From: Halorarius halobius
Lineage (GTDB): Archaea; Halobacteriota; Halobacteria; Halobacteriales; Haloarculaceae
Assembly (NCBI RefSeq): GCF_024298865.1
Contig: NZ_CP101161.1
Location: forward strand, 641,227 to 705,226
Direction of reading: 5' to 3'
Length of the DNA: 64,000 nt
The position numbers and the translations under genes are program-made. Under the pieces are notes generated by a model. That model was not told the DNA's origin, ran no database searches, and saw only the letters and a list, made by a program, of their open reading frames with translations. Below, piece after piece: positions 1 through 8,708 of the stretch. The number at the start of each line of letters is the position of its first letter. Position 1 is the stretch's first letter.

Positions 1-1
1 A

Positions 2-469
2 CAGCTCAAAGCGGATGGGAGGACACTGGCATCTATTGCTCCAGGTGCGAACATTCCAAAGATAATAGCCGATTTTATGTTGTTCGTCCCGACGTTTTAC
101 TCTTTCCTCGACTTCGTCTTCATGGCCGACGGGACGACGCTCGTTCGGGTTTGGGACGCGAGCATGTATCCTGCCCATGCGCTATATGTGGGGGGAACAT
201 TGGAAGATCAAAACGAGTTTGATGAGGGGGAAGAGTGGGTCACTCAGGGAGATCTCACGCAGCAAGTCGCATTTGACCAGTTTGCGTCAGAGGCAGGTTT
301 CACTCCATTTACGCCGTTTGACCGGTATGGTTCATGGCTTTACGAGGATACGTTTAGAAATGGGGCACCGCCACATCCGGTGATGGTTCATAGAAAAAGT
401 GGGACGTCCATCTCTGCACGTTCCGTTGAAAGGGAAGAAACGAATCCACTGTTCCCCACTTCAGTGTAG
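2..469 (+). CDS. hypothetical protein, 5'-truncated by window edge
   Basis: The reading frame is open from the first bases of the window (beginning QLKADGRTLASIA) through to a TAG at 467-469, so the gene starts upstream and at least 155 residues are visible. The Met at position 77 is internal to this frame and need not be the start. The visible protein is acidic with several aromatic residues and has a Phe-rich patch near FYSFLDFVF that is too short to call a membrane segment. I recognise no domain. It lies in the accessory, lower-GC part of the window just upstream of two lipoprotein genes on the same strand. Confidence 0.6.
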   Translation, partial: QLKADGRTLASIAPGANIPKIIADFMLFVPTFYSFLDFVFMADGTTLVRVWDASMYPAHALYVGGTLEDQNEFDEGEEWVTQGDLTQQVAFDQFASEAGFTPFTPFDRYGSWLYEDTFRNGAPPHPVMVHRKSGTSISARSVEREETNPLFPTSV

Positions 470-537
470 TAGGTGTAGATGAAGATTAGATTGATTAATC
501 GCTAAATTACTATTCATACCCAGATGGACTAATCCAT

Positions 538-1041
538 ATGCGTACCCGTCTAATCCTCTGTGTTAGTCTCCTTCTTATCGCCGGGTGTGCTGCCCTCCAG
601 TTCGATGAAGGGGCTACTCAAGACCGTCCTGTTTCTATTGTTATCAATAATTCGGCGAACGAGACACAAACCTTCGAGGTCTGGGTGGTTGAACTCCCGG
701 CGACAGTAACAACACAACGGAGTGACGGACTTACTGCGAACTGGTCGATTGATCAAGGAATAGCTACGACATCCTCTGGCCCACATCCGTGGACGAAAGT
801 TGAGATGCCCGAATCAGCGCGCCTTCACGGGCGAACAATACTCAAACCGGGAGAAGAAAACCGGAGCACTATTTCGGAGTTTAATCGAAATGCGGCTGTT
901 GTTGTAGTCCTCTATCAGGACCCGAATATAAGCGGCTGGTGGGTGAGTGCAAATTGTGGCGGTCGGGCCTTGGTTGGAGTTGGAGTTTACACTCGCCCGA
1001 GTCAATACGGTGACGCATACGGCTCGTACGGGTGCCGGTAG
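538..1041 (+). CDS. secreted lipoprotein, haloarchaeal family, copy 1
   Basis: A 167-residue protein with a short basic N-terminus (MRTR), a hydrophobic core and a lipobox (LLIAGC, Cys17), so it should be exported and lipid-anchored on the outer face of the membrane. After the Cys comes an acidic linker, then a motif with the core NNSANETQTFEVWVV that is repeated in the next gene downstream (1225-1767). That suggests a beta-sandwich extracellular domain, but I do not know its ligand. The C-terminus carries Cys residues (NCGG, YGCR) also matched in position by the paralogue (HCDDD, YNCEPPG), possibly one disulfide. Codon use and GC are lower than in the core genes to the right. Confidence 0.7.
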   Translation: MRTRLILCVSLLLIAGCAALQFDEGATQDRPVSIVINNSANETQTFEVWVVELPATVTTQRSDGLTANWSIDQGIATTSSGPHPWTKVEMPESARLHGRTILKPGEENRSTISEFNRNAAVVVVLYQDPNISGWWVSANCGGRALVGVGVYTRPSQYGDAYGSYGCR

Positions 1042-1224
1042 CGGTGACTCCATCCTCTATTTCGAACGATTTCATTCCCAGACTGGTCCGATCTCGGACG
1101 GAACAACCGCAGGTTGGCTACTCACTCAGATTCCGTCGACCCTTCCGGGGGTTGTCATCAGTCGTTGTACCGTGCGAGTCGATATGCGGCGGCTATTGAT
1201 GACGGTGCTCCCTGAACCGCGATT

Positions 1225-1767
1225 ATGGACGACGGGACAGCCGAATTGAAGCACGTTTTCTCTGCGCTCTGTCTGGGGGTACTTATCGTTCTCTCCGGGT
1301 GTTCACCCCTCACATCGGATAGACCAGCTGGCCAAGAGGGTCCAGTTACACTTTCGGTCAATAATTCAGCGAACGTTACCCATACATTCGAAGTGTGGGT
1401 GGTTGATAGTGAATTAAACAATAGGGAGGTGATTATCCGGAAGAGAGGAGGCGAGATTGATAGAGCGTCACCGGGGCCAGGGCTCAGTAATTACCAACTC
1501 GACGGCGACTATGGGTTCGTGACAGCAATTGAATTACCCCAATATCAGTCCCGTTTTTACAGAAATTATACCCTTAGTCCCGATGAGGAGAACCAGAGTT
1601 CCATTGACGAATTTAAAGATGATTCAACAGTTATCGTTATCATCTACCGTGATAACCGAGTTGTAGCCTTGGTGACTGCCCATTGCGATGACGATCTCGT
1701 GTTTGTCGACGTGACGATGCGTCCATACGGGGCTGACACCGGATACAACTGCGAACCACCGGGATAA
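1225..1767 (+). CDS. secreted lipoprotein, haloarchaeal family, copy 2
   Basis: Paralogue of the preceding lipoprotein: hydrophobic signal ending in a lipobox (VLSGC) followed by VNNSANVTHTFEVWVV, nearly the same motif at the same distance from the lipid-anchored Cys. The ATG at 1225 gives an acidic leader (MDDGTAELKH) that is odd for a signal peptide. An in-frame TTG at 1246 would give a cleaner n-region (LKHVFSALCLG), so the real start may be there. The gene ends with a conserved-looking Cys pair. The two copies sit in tandem with about 180 bp between them, a local duplication followed by strong divergence. Confidence 0.68.
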   Translation: MDDGTAELKHVFSALCLGVLIVLSGCSPLTSDRPAGQEGPVTLSVNNSANVTHTFEVWVVDSELNNREVIIRKRGGEIDRASPGPGLSNYQLDGDYGFVTAIELPQYQSRFYRNYTLSPDEENQSSIDEFKDDSTVIVIIYRDNRVVALVTAHCDDDLVFVDVTMRPYGADTGYNCEPPG

Positions 1768-1854
1768 CTGCCGTAACCGATAGAACGTCTGTATCCCACT
1801 CCGCGTGTCGACCGCATTCCCCTGGTCACCCGTCTCGGTTTCCGATGCGATTAG

Positions 1855-2568
1855 CGATACTTCCTTGAGACCCTGGAAGAGTACACTGCCAGTGAAAATC
1901 CATTTCCAGCCTGGCGAATCAACTCCGCCATCGAGATCTCCTTCGACACACCGGACGACAAGACGGTCTCGAACCCCCCGGTCCAGATGACAGATCCAGC
2001 AGACCAGACGACTCCGGGCGGAGTAGCACCGGTCACGCTCGAAGGAGCGCCCGACGAGCCCACCAATCCATTCCGAACCGTCGTTGACTACGATGGGTCG
2101 CAGAACTATCTCGATGCGACGATGAAAGGACCGCGCACAGCTGGTCCCGAGAAAGTAGGACCGATTGGAAGCAGCGGAATCGAGGGATATCGGGCGGTCA
2201 TGCTCTCGACGCACTGCGACGTCGACGCCTGGCACGGCCTCGACGACGAACCCTACGAGCAACAGAAGACCGAACTCGGTCGCCGATTGATCGAAGGCGC
2301 TCGGACAGTCTATCCCGAGTTAGCGACCGATCCAGCGGTGTACGAGATCGGGACGCCCGTGACGTACGAGGCGTTCACGAACCGGCCCCGGGGCGCAATC
2401 GGCGGCTACCGCCAGACGCTCTCGAACACGAACCAGCACGCGGTCCCCCACGACATCGGCATCGACGGCTTCTATCTCGCCGGGGATACAACGTGGCCAG
2501 GGCTCGGAACGGTCGCCTGTATCAAAGGCAGCCGGATCGCCGCCGAATCGGTCTTGGACGGAGAGTAG
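1855..2568 (+). pseudogene. C-terminal remnant of phytoene-desaturase-type FAD oxidoreductase
   Basis: Translation in one frame from 1855 gives about 237 residues beginning RYFLETLEEYTASENPF and ending with the CrtI-family C-terminus GIDGFYLAGDTTWPGLGTVACIKGS, the segment that closes over FAD in phytoene desaturases and related carotenoid oxidoreductases. The frame is closed by a TAG at 1852-1854, and the N-terminal FAD-binding half (GxGxxG region, about 270 residues) is absent upstream, where a lipoprotein gene lies instead. An internal ATG at 1987 could still start a 193-residue product, but it would have no cofactor site. I therefore call it a truncated pseudogene. A second, shorter remnant of the same terminus lies at about 4111-4270. 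Confidence 0.75.
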
Positions 2569-2749
2569 GAGCGACCCCGACCAATCCGGCGACTCAACGT
2601 TAGCCCGGATTCCGGTGTACCCGTCTATATCCTTGAAAGGCTCTGTCGAAATCCTCAGCCGCGGATACTCTGGCACGGCCGTGTTGAATACAGGCGCGTA
2701 CCTCGTACGTCCACGATGGTAGATCAAGTGACAGCGATACTGGACTCGT

Positions 2750-4000
2750 TTACCCACCAGCTAGCGGAACCGAAGCCCCGGACGTAGTTCGGTTATAATC
2801 CCTCTGGGACGCTCCGGGACCGTGGATCGTGACTTCGGCCACGATGCCTGTGTCCGACGAGCGATGGATATACCGGTAGGCACTCACCGACAGTCTCCCC
2901 TCGGGCAGCGCCACAATCGAGCGATTCACCGCCGATAGGTCGGTGCTCGCCCGGAGCGTGACGTTCGAACTGGCATTGCGTGTTAGATACAGATATATGG
3001 TCTCACCAGGTGCGACCGTGGCGTTGACGGTCGTCTGATAGCCCGCCGTGTCGGTGTAGAGGAACACGCCGGGGGTCGTGGCGACCACCCCGCCGCGATG
3101 CCTGAGTGCGATGGTGGACCCGTTGGCCGTGCGCGAGACGCCGAACTGTGCCAGTTTGTCAGTGGTCCACGCCGGGGCCGTGGCGTCCGTCTCGCCGAGC
3201 CCCTCGACCGCATACGACTGGCGAAACGTCACCGTCTCGTTTCGATAGATATGGAACTCACTAGCCGTGAACGCCCGGACGACGCCCCGGTCGCTGACGA
3301 CGAGCGTCGCGGAGATACCCCGGGTCGAAGCGACGACTGGCGTGTCCCCGATGTTGGGCTCGACGCCCTCGTCGATGCCTGTCGAGCCGTACACGTACAA
3401 CGTCCGGTCGCCGGCCGGAACCGAACTCAACAGCTCCCACTCGAGGTCGCGCAGATACGACTCCAGCAGGCCCGACGAGAAGTTGACCATGGTGGGGCGC
3501 AACTCCGTGAGATAGCTCCCGGGACCGGTCTCGTACTGATACAGCGACTCCGGGCCGTACTGCCGCGAACTGACGTTGGCCATCGTGGCGTCCTGGGTGA
3601 ACCAGTAGACGTTGCTGTCAATCGCCCCGGCAATCGACACCTCCGCGGCCTGAAGATCGCGCTCGACGGTCACGACGTACTCTCGAACCGTGAGGTTCCC
3701 GCCTGTACCGGTATCGGCCGCGCGAGCGACGTGTTCGTACGTTGCGCGGCTCCTGTACGATGTTCTGGCGAGCGTGGCCTCGTGAGCCTGCACGAGGCGG
3801 GTCGCGTTGTGAATCCCGGTTGCCGACGTCCCAGGCGGATACGATGACGTGTCGTTCGCTGTCGGGACGGACGGGGCGGGAGACGGCTCGGTGCTCGCCG
3901 CTGCGTGGGGGGCGACTGGGTGCCCGAGCGCCATTCCCCCAGCTGCTGTGACCAGCGTGATACAGAGAACGATTTCGAGCGTCCGGGAGACCAGGGCCAT
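2750..4000 (-). CDS. secreted haloarchaeal protein of unknown function
   Basis: A 416-residue protein with an N-terminal hydrophobic segment (residues 6-26, LEIVLCITLVTAAGGMALG) acting as signal or anchor, then a Ser/Thr/Pro-rich linker and a long extracellular part. There are numerous Asn-X-Ser/Thr sequons (NDT, NAT, NLT, NVS, NFS, NET, NGS, NAS, NRS, NRT), consistent with N-glycosylation at the cell surface. The pattern of paired beta strands resembles the many uncharacterised haloarchaeal secreted proteins measuring roughly 250-420 residues. No catalytic motif is visible. It sits between the two phytoene-desaturase remnants and on the opposite strand, as if inserted into or duplicated with them. 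Confidence 0.6.
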   Translation of the reverse strand: MALVSRTLEIVLCITLVTAAGGMALGHPVAPHAAASTEPSPAPSVPTANDTSSYPPGTSATGIHNATRLVQAHEATLARTSYRSRATYEHVARAADTGTGGNLTVREYVVTVERDLQAAEVSIAGAIDSNVYWFTQDATMANVSSRQYGPESLYQYETGPGSYLTELRPTMVNFSSGLLESYLRDLEWELLSSVPAGDRTLYVYGSTGIDEGVEPNIGDTPVVASTRGISATLVVSDRGVVRAFTASEFHIYRNETVTFRQSYAVEGLGETDATAPAWTTDKLAQFGVSRTANGSTIALRHRGGVVATTPGVFLYTDTAGYQTTVNATVAPGETIYLYLTRNASSNVTLRASTDLSAVNRSIVALPEGRLSVSAYRYIHRSSDTGIVAEVTIHGPGASQRDYNRTTSGASVPLAGG

Positions 4001-4110
4001 CGGTCACTACCACCACGGCAGCGACCAAGGCTACTCGTGACGTACTCCGAGTAGGATCGGCTTTCAGGAGGTGCGTCACCATCGGCTCTAGTCGCGCCCG
4101 GTACACGAGT

Positions 4111-4270
4111 CCGCAGACAGAGCCACCACTCCTGGCTCCCAACGTCGGCGTCGACGGCTTCTATCTCGTCGGGGATACGACGTGGCCGGGAACTCGGAAC
4201 AGTCGCCTGTCTCAATGGGAGGCAGAATGCCGCGGGGGAGGTGGGAACGGTGAGTAGGAGCGACCCGACC
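4111..4270 (+). pseudogene. second remnant of the same oxidoreductase C-terminus
   Basis: The frame at 4141 reads NVGVDGFYLVGDTTWPG, the same terminal motif as at 2455-2510 (DIGIDGFYLAGDTTWPG). The similarity continues at nucleotide level through the stop codon and past it: both copies end in a GAGTAGGAGCGACC stretch followed by a similar run of C and G. A 1-bp insertion after the Trp-Pro-Gly codons shifts the frame, so nothing functional remains. Weaker similarity extends upstream to about 4111. Two unequal remnants bracketing one gene point to an old tandem duplication with decay. Confidence 0.65.
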
Positions 4271-4311
4271 GACCCGGCAATACAGCTCTAGCTAGGAGTC
4301 CCATGTGATAG

Positions 4312-4319
4312 TTTATATA
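4312..4319 (+). promoter_or_regulatory. TATA box of the transposase gene
   Basis: TTTATATA stands out in GC-rich surroundings. It lies about 35 bp before the GTG start at 4354, the usual archaeal spacing for a transcript beginning near the start codon. Confidence 0.5.
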
Positions 4320-4353
4320 CCGAAAGACAGACCGATATCCATGAACCGTTCCC

Positions 4354-6174
4354 GTGTCGCCGCCTCCCGCTCCCTCTCCCGACCGGCTGCCATCTGCGAC
4401 GGCCAGCGATGCGACCGCCACTGCGGCGCTCCCTCCCCGCGCAGCTGCGGCCGCCCGCGCCACCAGTTCCACGGAGTCAGCGACCGACCTGGCGACGATT
4501 CTCGAGGCGATTCCAGTTCCCGATACGATTACTGACGAGTATCCCCACTGGCACGCGTCGTATCCGCTCGCCGCGATGGTGCGGGCGTTCATCGGCAAAC
4601 ACGCCCTCGGGATGTCGACCGAGACTGCACTCCGCCGTCGGCTCCGCACTGACCCGTATCTCGCAGGGCGACTCGGCTTCGAGACGATTCCAGATCAATC
4701 GACGCTCTGGCGCACCTGGAACACTCGCTTCGACGCCGACCTTCGGGGGGCGATTCGAACTGCGGGCGCTGCGGTCGCAGCCGTCGGCCGCGACCACGAC
4801 CTCGAGCTCCCAGGACCGGCCCAGAGCGACGAACCTGAACACGACGACGGCCCCCATCGAGACGGCCGCCTCGGTGCTGCGTCGCCGGTTATCAACGACG
4901 CTGAACGAGTGGCCGACGCCACGCAAGAGACGGTTTTCGACGCGCTCGAACTTGATCGTGCGGCCAACGCGACGATTCCCGAGGCGGCGTTCTGGCGATT
5001 ACAGACGGCTGTCGGACTCCACGACAGTCGCTACATCAACGCGGGCGCGCAACTTCAGGCCCACCACGCGGACGGCGTCACGCCGCTCGGCCACAACCAT
5101 CGCGCGCAACTCCGCAAGCAGGCGAGCAGCGACTATCGCGCAATGGTACAGGACGCGGTTGGCCGCCTCGTCGCAGACGCACGCAGCGAGGGGCGACTCG
5201 ACCGGGAGGTGACCGTCGCAATCGACATCACGACGGGCACGCCGTTCTACGGCGACCGTGAGGGCCTCGACGCGGACGTGCTCGGTACGAAAGCCCCCAC
5301 CGACGAGTACGCGTACCACTGGGCGACGATTCAGATCGTCGATGCGGCTTGCCCGCTCATCCTCGATGTCCGACCCGTTCGGCGCGGCGATGCCCGTGCG
5401 GAGATCGTCGCCGACCTGCTCGAGTCGGCGGTCGACCACGTCGCCATCGAGGTGGTGCTCGCAGATCGAGAGTTCGATGGCGACGCGGTGAAACAAGCGT
5501 GTGAAGCCCAGGGAGTCCAGTATCTGACGCCGACACGCAAGCACACGTCCGAACAGGCGACCGAACAGCGGCTCACCCAAGCCGGCCGCGAGGTTCACGT
5601 CGAAGAGGAAGCCACGCCGGCTGGCCCGACGCGCAAGACGCTGTATCTTCGGACCGAGGGGTCGGACAGCGACGGCAGCGTCGACGTAACTGCGTACGAG
5701 CCCGATGCCCGGCAGCAGTTATGGAATGACCTCGGTGAGACGCTCGATGTCGACGTGGGGCCAGACGAGCGCGAGCAGGCGGCGTTCCACCACCTCGGGA
5801 CGGATCTCCTTGGGGACGACGAGGACGACGAACCAGCGGCGGACTCGTATCTGGTGTTCGAAACGAACGCCGACGTACCGACGGAGACGGCCGATGCGGC
5901 GGCCCTCCGGCAAGCGGTTCGGCGACTCGTTCGACGGTATCGACAGCGGTGGGAGATCGAGAATGCGTACAAGAGCGTGAAGCCGTTCGTGGTCCCGACG
6001 ACGTCAACGAGTCACGCCCTCCGCTATTTCAACTTCGCGTTCGCGTGTCTGTTGTACAACGTCTGGAAGCTCGTCGATTGCATTCTCCGCGAGGCGTATG
6101 ACGTTGCCGCCGGGCCGGTCGTGCCTGCGGTACAGGTAATCGACGCGCTTCGCCAAGAGACCGGCATCGGCTAA
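4354..6174 (+). CDS. DDE transposase, IS4-like
   Basis: A 606-residue transposase. The three catalytic acidic residues of an RNase-H-like fold are visible: Asp291 (VAIDITTGT), Asp371 (VLADREFDGDA) and Glu536 in RYRQRWEIENAYKSVK, the IS4-type signature Y-x-x-R-W-x-I-E-x-x-Y-K. A zinc- or DNA-binding N-terminal part precedes it. Length is well above the 300-450 residues of common haloarchaeal ISH transposases, mostly through an acidic insert (about residues 415-510) before the Glu. Translation must start at the GTG, because the nearby ATG at 4341 is out of frame. The frame is intact. I could not find convincing terminal inverted repeats, so the element's ends remain undefined. It abuts the decayed oxidoreductase remnant. 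Confidence 0.85.
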   Translation: MSPPPAPSPDRLPSATASDATATAALPPRAAAAARATSSTESATDLATILEAIPVPDTITDEYPHWHASYPLAAMVRAFIGKHALGMSTETALRRRLRTDPYLAGRLGFETIPDQSTLWRTWNTRFDADLRGAIRTAGAAVAAVGRDHDLELPGPAQSDEPEHDDGPHRDGRLGAASPVINDAERVADATQETVFDALELDRAANATIPEAAFWRLQTAVGLHDSRYINAGAQLQAHHADGVTPLGHNHRAQLRKQASSDYRAMVQDAVGRLVADARSEGRLDREVTVAIDITTGTPFYGDREGLDADVLGTKAPTDEYAYHWATIQIVDAACPLILDVRPVRRGDARAEIVADLLESAVDHVAIEVVLADREFDGDAVKQACEAQGVQYLTPTRKHTSEQATEQRLTQAGREVHVEEEATPAGPTRKTLYLRTEGSDSDGSVDVTAYEPDARQQLWNDLGETLDVDVGPDEREQAAFHHLGTDLLGDDEDDEPAADSYLVFETNADVPTETADAAALRQAVRRLVRRYRQRWEIENAYKSVKPFVVPTTSTSHALRYFNFAFACLLYNVWKLVDCILREAYDVAAGPVVPAVQVIDALRQETGIG

Positions 6175-6423
6175 TCCGAGGGAGACTCCCGGCCGATACG
6201 TGGCGTCGAGAGCGGAAGCGCTGTTCTCACCCGTCGGTACTGGCGTACTTGAGGAAGGATTGGTCACTAATAGGTTACTAGTCAGAAGTTTTCGTCCAGA
6301 TAGTTCTCGTACTAACGGGCTTGGACGGCCAAAACGTCGTGCGTTCCAGCACAAAGTCTCATCATCCAGCCGTCAACCCGGTCGGACCCGAACCGACTTT
6401 CCTGTCGGTTCCCAAGCGGTCGC

Positions 6424-7143
6424 ATGGTCGTCCCGCTGGAGATGGGCTGGCGGCATCTGCTGTTCGAGAACTGGCCGGTCGACCCGGCGGTGATGGACGC
6501 GCACCTCCCGACGGAACTCGACCCCGACACGTACGACGGGTCGGCGTGGCTCTCGGTCGTGCCGTTCACCAACGTCGCCGTGCGGCCGAAGGGCGTGCCC
6601 GAGGCGCTCGGTATCCGCCTGCCCGAACTCAACGTCCGGACGTACGTGACCCGCGACGGCGTCCCGAGCGTCTACTTCTTCAGCCTCGACGCACAGGGCG
6701 TGGCAAGCGTCGTCGGCGCGCGGCTGTTCCACCACCTCCCGTACTACTACGCCCGCATCTCGCTGGAGACGACCGACGGCCGGGTGCGGTTCGAGAGCCG
6801 GCGGCTACATCCGGGGGCCCGCCCCGCCCGCTACGATGCGACCTACTGGCCGACCGGCGAGCCGTTCGCCGCGCCCGAGGACCCGTTCGGCGAGTTCCTC
6901 GCCGAGCGCTACCGGTTCTACACCGAGACACAGGACGGGTCGATGCGGTACACCGATGTCGAGCACGACTCCTGGACGCTGTACCCGGCGGCGGCCGACG
7001 TCGAGGTGAACAGCCTGCTGTCGGCTCATGGGTTCGCGCGGCCGGACGCCGACCCCGTCTACTACTACAGCCCGGGACTCGACGTGGTCGCCTCCCGGAG
7101 CAAGCGGTCGTCGCGAAAAAAGCGGGACGGGAACGCTACCTGA
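6424..7143 (+). CDS. DUF2071 (YqjF-family) protein
   Basis: A 239-residue protein matching the COG3361/DUF2071 family over its full length: it opens with the typical W-R-x-L-L-F-E-N-W-P-V-D and L-P-x-x-L-x-x-D-x-x-x-G-x-A-W-L-S-V-V-P-F, then N-V-R-T-Y-V and a C-terminal segment ending in V-Y-Y-Y-S-P-G-L-D-V. The family is soluble and cytoplasmic, with a proposed acetoacetate-decarboxylase-like beta fold, but its substrate is unknown. There are no membrane segments. The 3' end overlaps the convergent Hsp20 gene by 8 bp, so the two transcripts run into each other. Confidence 0.85.
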   Translation: MVVPLEMGWRHLLFENWPVDPAVMDAHLPTELDPDTYDGSAWLSVVPFTNVAVRPKGVPEALGIRLPELNVRTYVTRDGVPSVYFFSLDAQGVASVVGARLFHHLPYYYARISLETTDGRVRFESRRLHPGARPARYDATYWPTGEPFAAPEDPFGEFLAERYRFYTETQDGSMRYTDVEHDSWTLYPAAADVEVNSLLSAHGFARPDADPVYYYSPGLDVVASRSKRSSRKKRDGNAT

Positions 7144-7570
7144 GGTCGATGCGTTTGTAGCGTTCGGCGGCGGCTTTCGGCAGCGAGATGGTGCAGACGC
7201 CCTCGTCGTAGTCGGCCTCGGCCTTGTCGATGTCGACGGGCGCCGGCAACTGGATATGCCGCTCGATGCGGGCCGGCCGCTCGTGGACGAGGACGCTGCT
7301 CGTGTCGTCGAACTCGACCATCCGCTGTGCGGAGACGACGAGCGCCGTCTCGTCGCCCCGGACGTCGATCTCCTCCGCGGCGTAGCCCGGGAGGTCGACG
7401 TACACCGAGATGTCCTCGGAGCCGTTGACGACGTCGATAGCCGGCACCGCGGCCGGCACCGACGACCCTCCGAGGAACTGCTCGGACGTCTGCTGGGGGA
7501 CGCCCTGAGGGACACCCTGTCCGGGCTGTCGTTCGGGCCTGAGCGGCTGGTCGAACGGGTTGCTCGACAT
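7136..7570 (-). CDS. Hsp20 / alpha-crystallin family small heat-shock protein
   Basis: A 144-residue small heat-shock protein. The N-terminal 40 residues are Gln/Pro-rich (QPGQGVPQGVPQQTSEQF) and are followed by the alpha-crystallin domain: PAIDVVNGSEDISVYVDLPGYAAEEIDV, then an ERHIQLPAPVDIDKAEADYDEGV stretch near the C-terminus. Members bind unfolding proteins without ATP. I chose the ATG at 7570; a GTG at 7576 is in frame and overlaps the stop of the upstream gene. The gene follows a Gln-rich protein by 2 bp or less on the same strand, so they are almost certainly co-transcribed and may act together. Its own Gln-rich head resembles that partner's low-complexity region. Confidence 0.9.
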   Translation of the reverse strand: MSSNPFDQPLRPERQPGQGVPQGVPQQTSEQFLGGSSVPAAVPAIDVVNGSEDISVYVDLPGYAAEEIDVRGDETALVVSAQRMVEFDDTSSVLVHERPARIERHIQLPAPVDIDKAEADYDEGVCTISLPKAAAERYKRIDLR

Positions 7571-7572
7571 GG

Positions 7573-8376
7573 TCACTGGATACCGATGGACTGCTGGGTC
7601 CCGCCCACCTGGCCGTACTGCTGACCCTGCGTGCCGAACGACTGGAGCCGGGACAGCGCGTTCTGGATGGAGCCCACGCTCTGTTGTGCCTCCGAGAGCG
7701 CCTCCTGCACCTCGGGCTGGCTCAGGTGCTGCTGAAGCTCCGCGATGCCGTTCTGGATGACCTGACGCGAGGCCTCCCCGACGGGCTGTGCGAACGGCGA
7801 CTGCCGGATGACGAGCTTCTTCTCTAGCGTTGCGATGTCCTGGATGTCGTCACACACGCGGGCGAGCCGGGGCATTCCACGCTCGGTGGCGCGGTTCTTC
7901 GCCCACTCGGAGACCGTCGCCAGGCGGTCGAGGTCGTTCGTCAGCGTCACGACTTCGTTGGGGACCGACTCGGCGAACCGCTGGCTCACGGCGCTTCGGA
8001 TCTCCGAACCCATCGTCTCGGCCCCGTACGCCTGGCCGAGCATCGGCGGCTGGCTCTGGGCCTGCTGGGACTGCTGGGGCTGGAGCGTCTGCGTCGAGAG
8101 ATGCGACTGCGGCTGGAACCCCGGCTGGTAGCTGACCGGAGCCGGCGTCTGCTGGGACGGGACCTGCTGGCCGAACTGCTGGGGCACCTGTTGCGGCTGT
8201 GCCTGCTGGTGCGGCTGGGGCTGAATCTGGCTCTGCTGGGGCTGGAGTTGCTGTTGCGGCTGGACCTGCTGGCCGAACTGCTGGGGCATCTGCTGGGGCT
8301 GGGTCTGCTGCTGGTACGTCGGTACCTGTGTGGCCTGGTGCTGCGCGGTCGGCGGCTGGTAGAGTTGCTGTGACAT
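7573..8376 (-). CDS. Gln/Pro-rich low-complexity protein co-transcribed with Hsp20
   Basis: A 267-residue protein starting at the ATG at 8376 (MSQQLYQPPTAQHQ). Residues 1-115 are a prion-like low-complexity region dominated by Gln and Pro, with repeated units QPQQ and VPQQFGQQV. This is unusual for a haloarchaeal protein because it is nearly uncharged. Residues 120-267 form an ordinary acidic helical domain (SEIRSAVSQRFAESVPNEVVTLTNDLDRLATVSEWAKNRA and onwards) ending in a second Gln/Gly-rich tail. I know no named domain for it. It directly precedes the Hsp20 gene with no spacer, so a role as chaperone partner, client or condensate scaffold is a reasonable inference but unproven. Confidence 0.8.
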   Translation of the reverse strand: MSQQLYQPPTAQHQATQVPTYQQQTQPQQMPQQFGQQVQPQQQLQPQQSQIQPQPHQQAQPQQVPQQFGQQVPSQQTPAPVSYQPGFQPQSHLSTQTLQPQQSQQAQSQPPMLGQAYGAETMGSEIRSAVSQRFAESVPNEVVTLTNDLDRLATVSEWAKNRATERGMPRLARVCDDIQDIATLEKKLVIRQSPFAQPVGEASRQVIQNGIAELQQHLSQPEVQEALSEAQQSVGSIQNALSRLQSFGTQGQQYGQVGGTQQSIGIQ

Positions 8377-8428
8377 CTCGATCACTGCCCGTCGAAACTG
8401 GGCAGTCGTGCATCTGGGCGAGGTGGCA

Positions 8429-8438
8429 TTTGTTATAG
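8429..8438 (-). promoter_or_regulatory. TATA-like element for the Gln-rich/Hsp20 operon
   Basis: On the minus strand GCTATAACAA lies about 55-60 bp upstream of the ATG at 8376, giving a short leader. It is the only AT-rich stretch close to the start in the roughly 330-bp gene-free interval 8377-8708. In the rest of that interval I see no gene, repeat or RNA. Confidence 0.4.
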
Positions 8439-8708
8439 CCCGCCATCTGTACCGAAATCCCGGCGTACGAGGCCGCAGGCGTGTGTTTGCGTGGCGTACG
8501 GCTGTGTTACGGTAACACACCACTCGAACCGCAAGAGGGGCCGCCCACGAGCGGTAGTTCAGCGACGGCCGGAAGTAGGACGACCGAACCCACCGGGGCG
8601 ACGCGGTAAGTCGAGCCAAAATCCGGCAACGGCGTTGCGGACGTCCGGGACCGGCGAGACGGCCGGACAGGCGTGAAGCATAACTCGCTCGGCGCGAACA
8701 GAACCGGT

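Noticed and set aside
4341-4343. ATG as start of the transposase
   Set aside because: It is not in the frame of the transposase; the GTG at 4354 is.
4282-6320. Terminal inverted repeats of the insertion element
   Set aside because: Only short matches such as GGAGTC were found near both ends, and no target duplication, so I do not define its borders.
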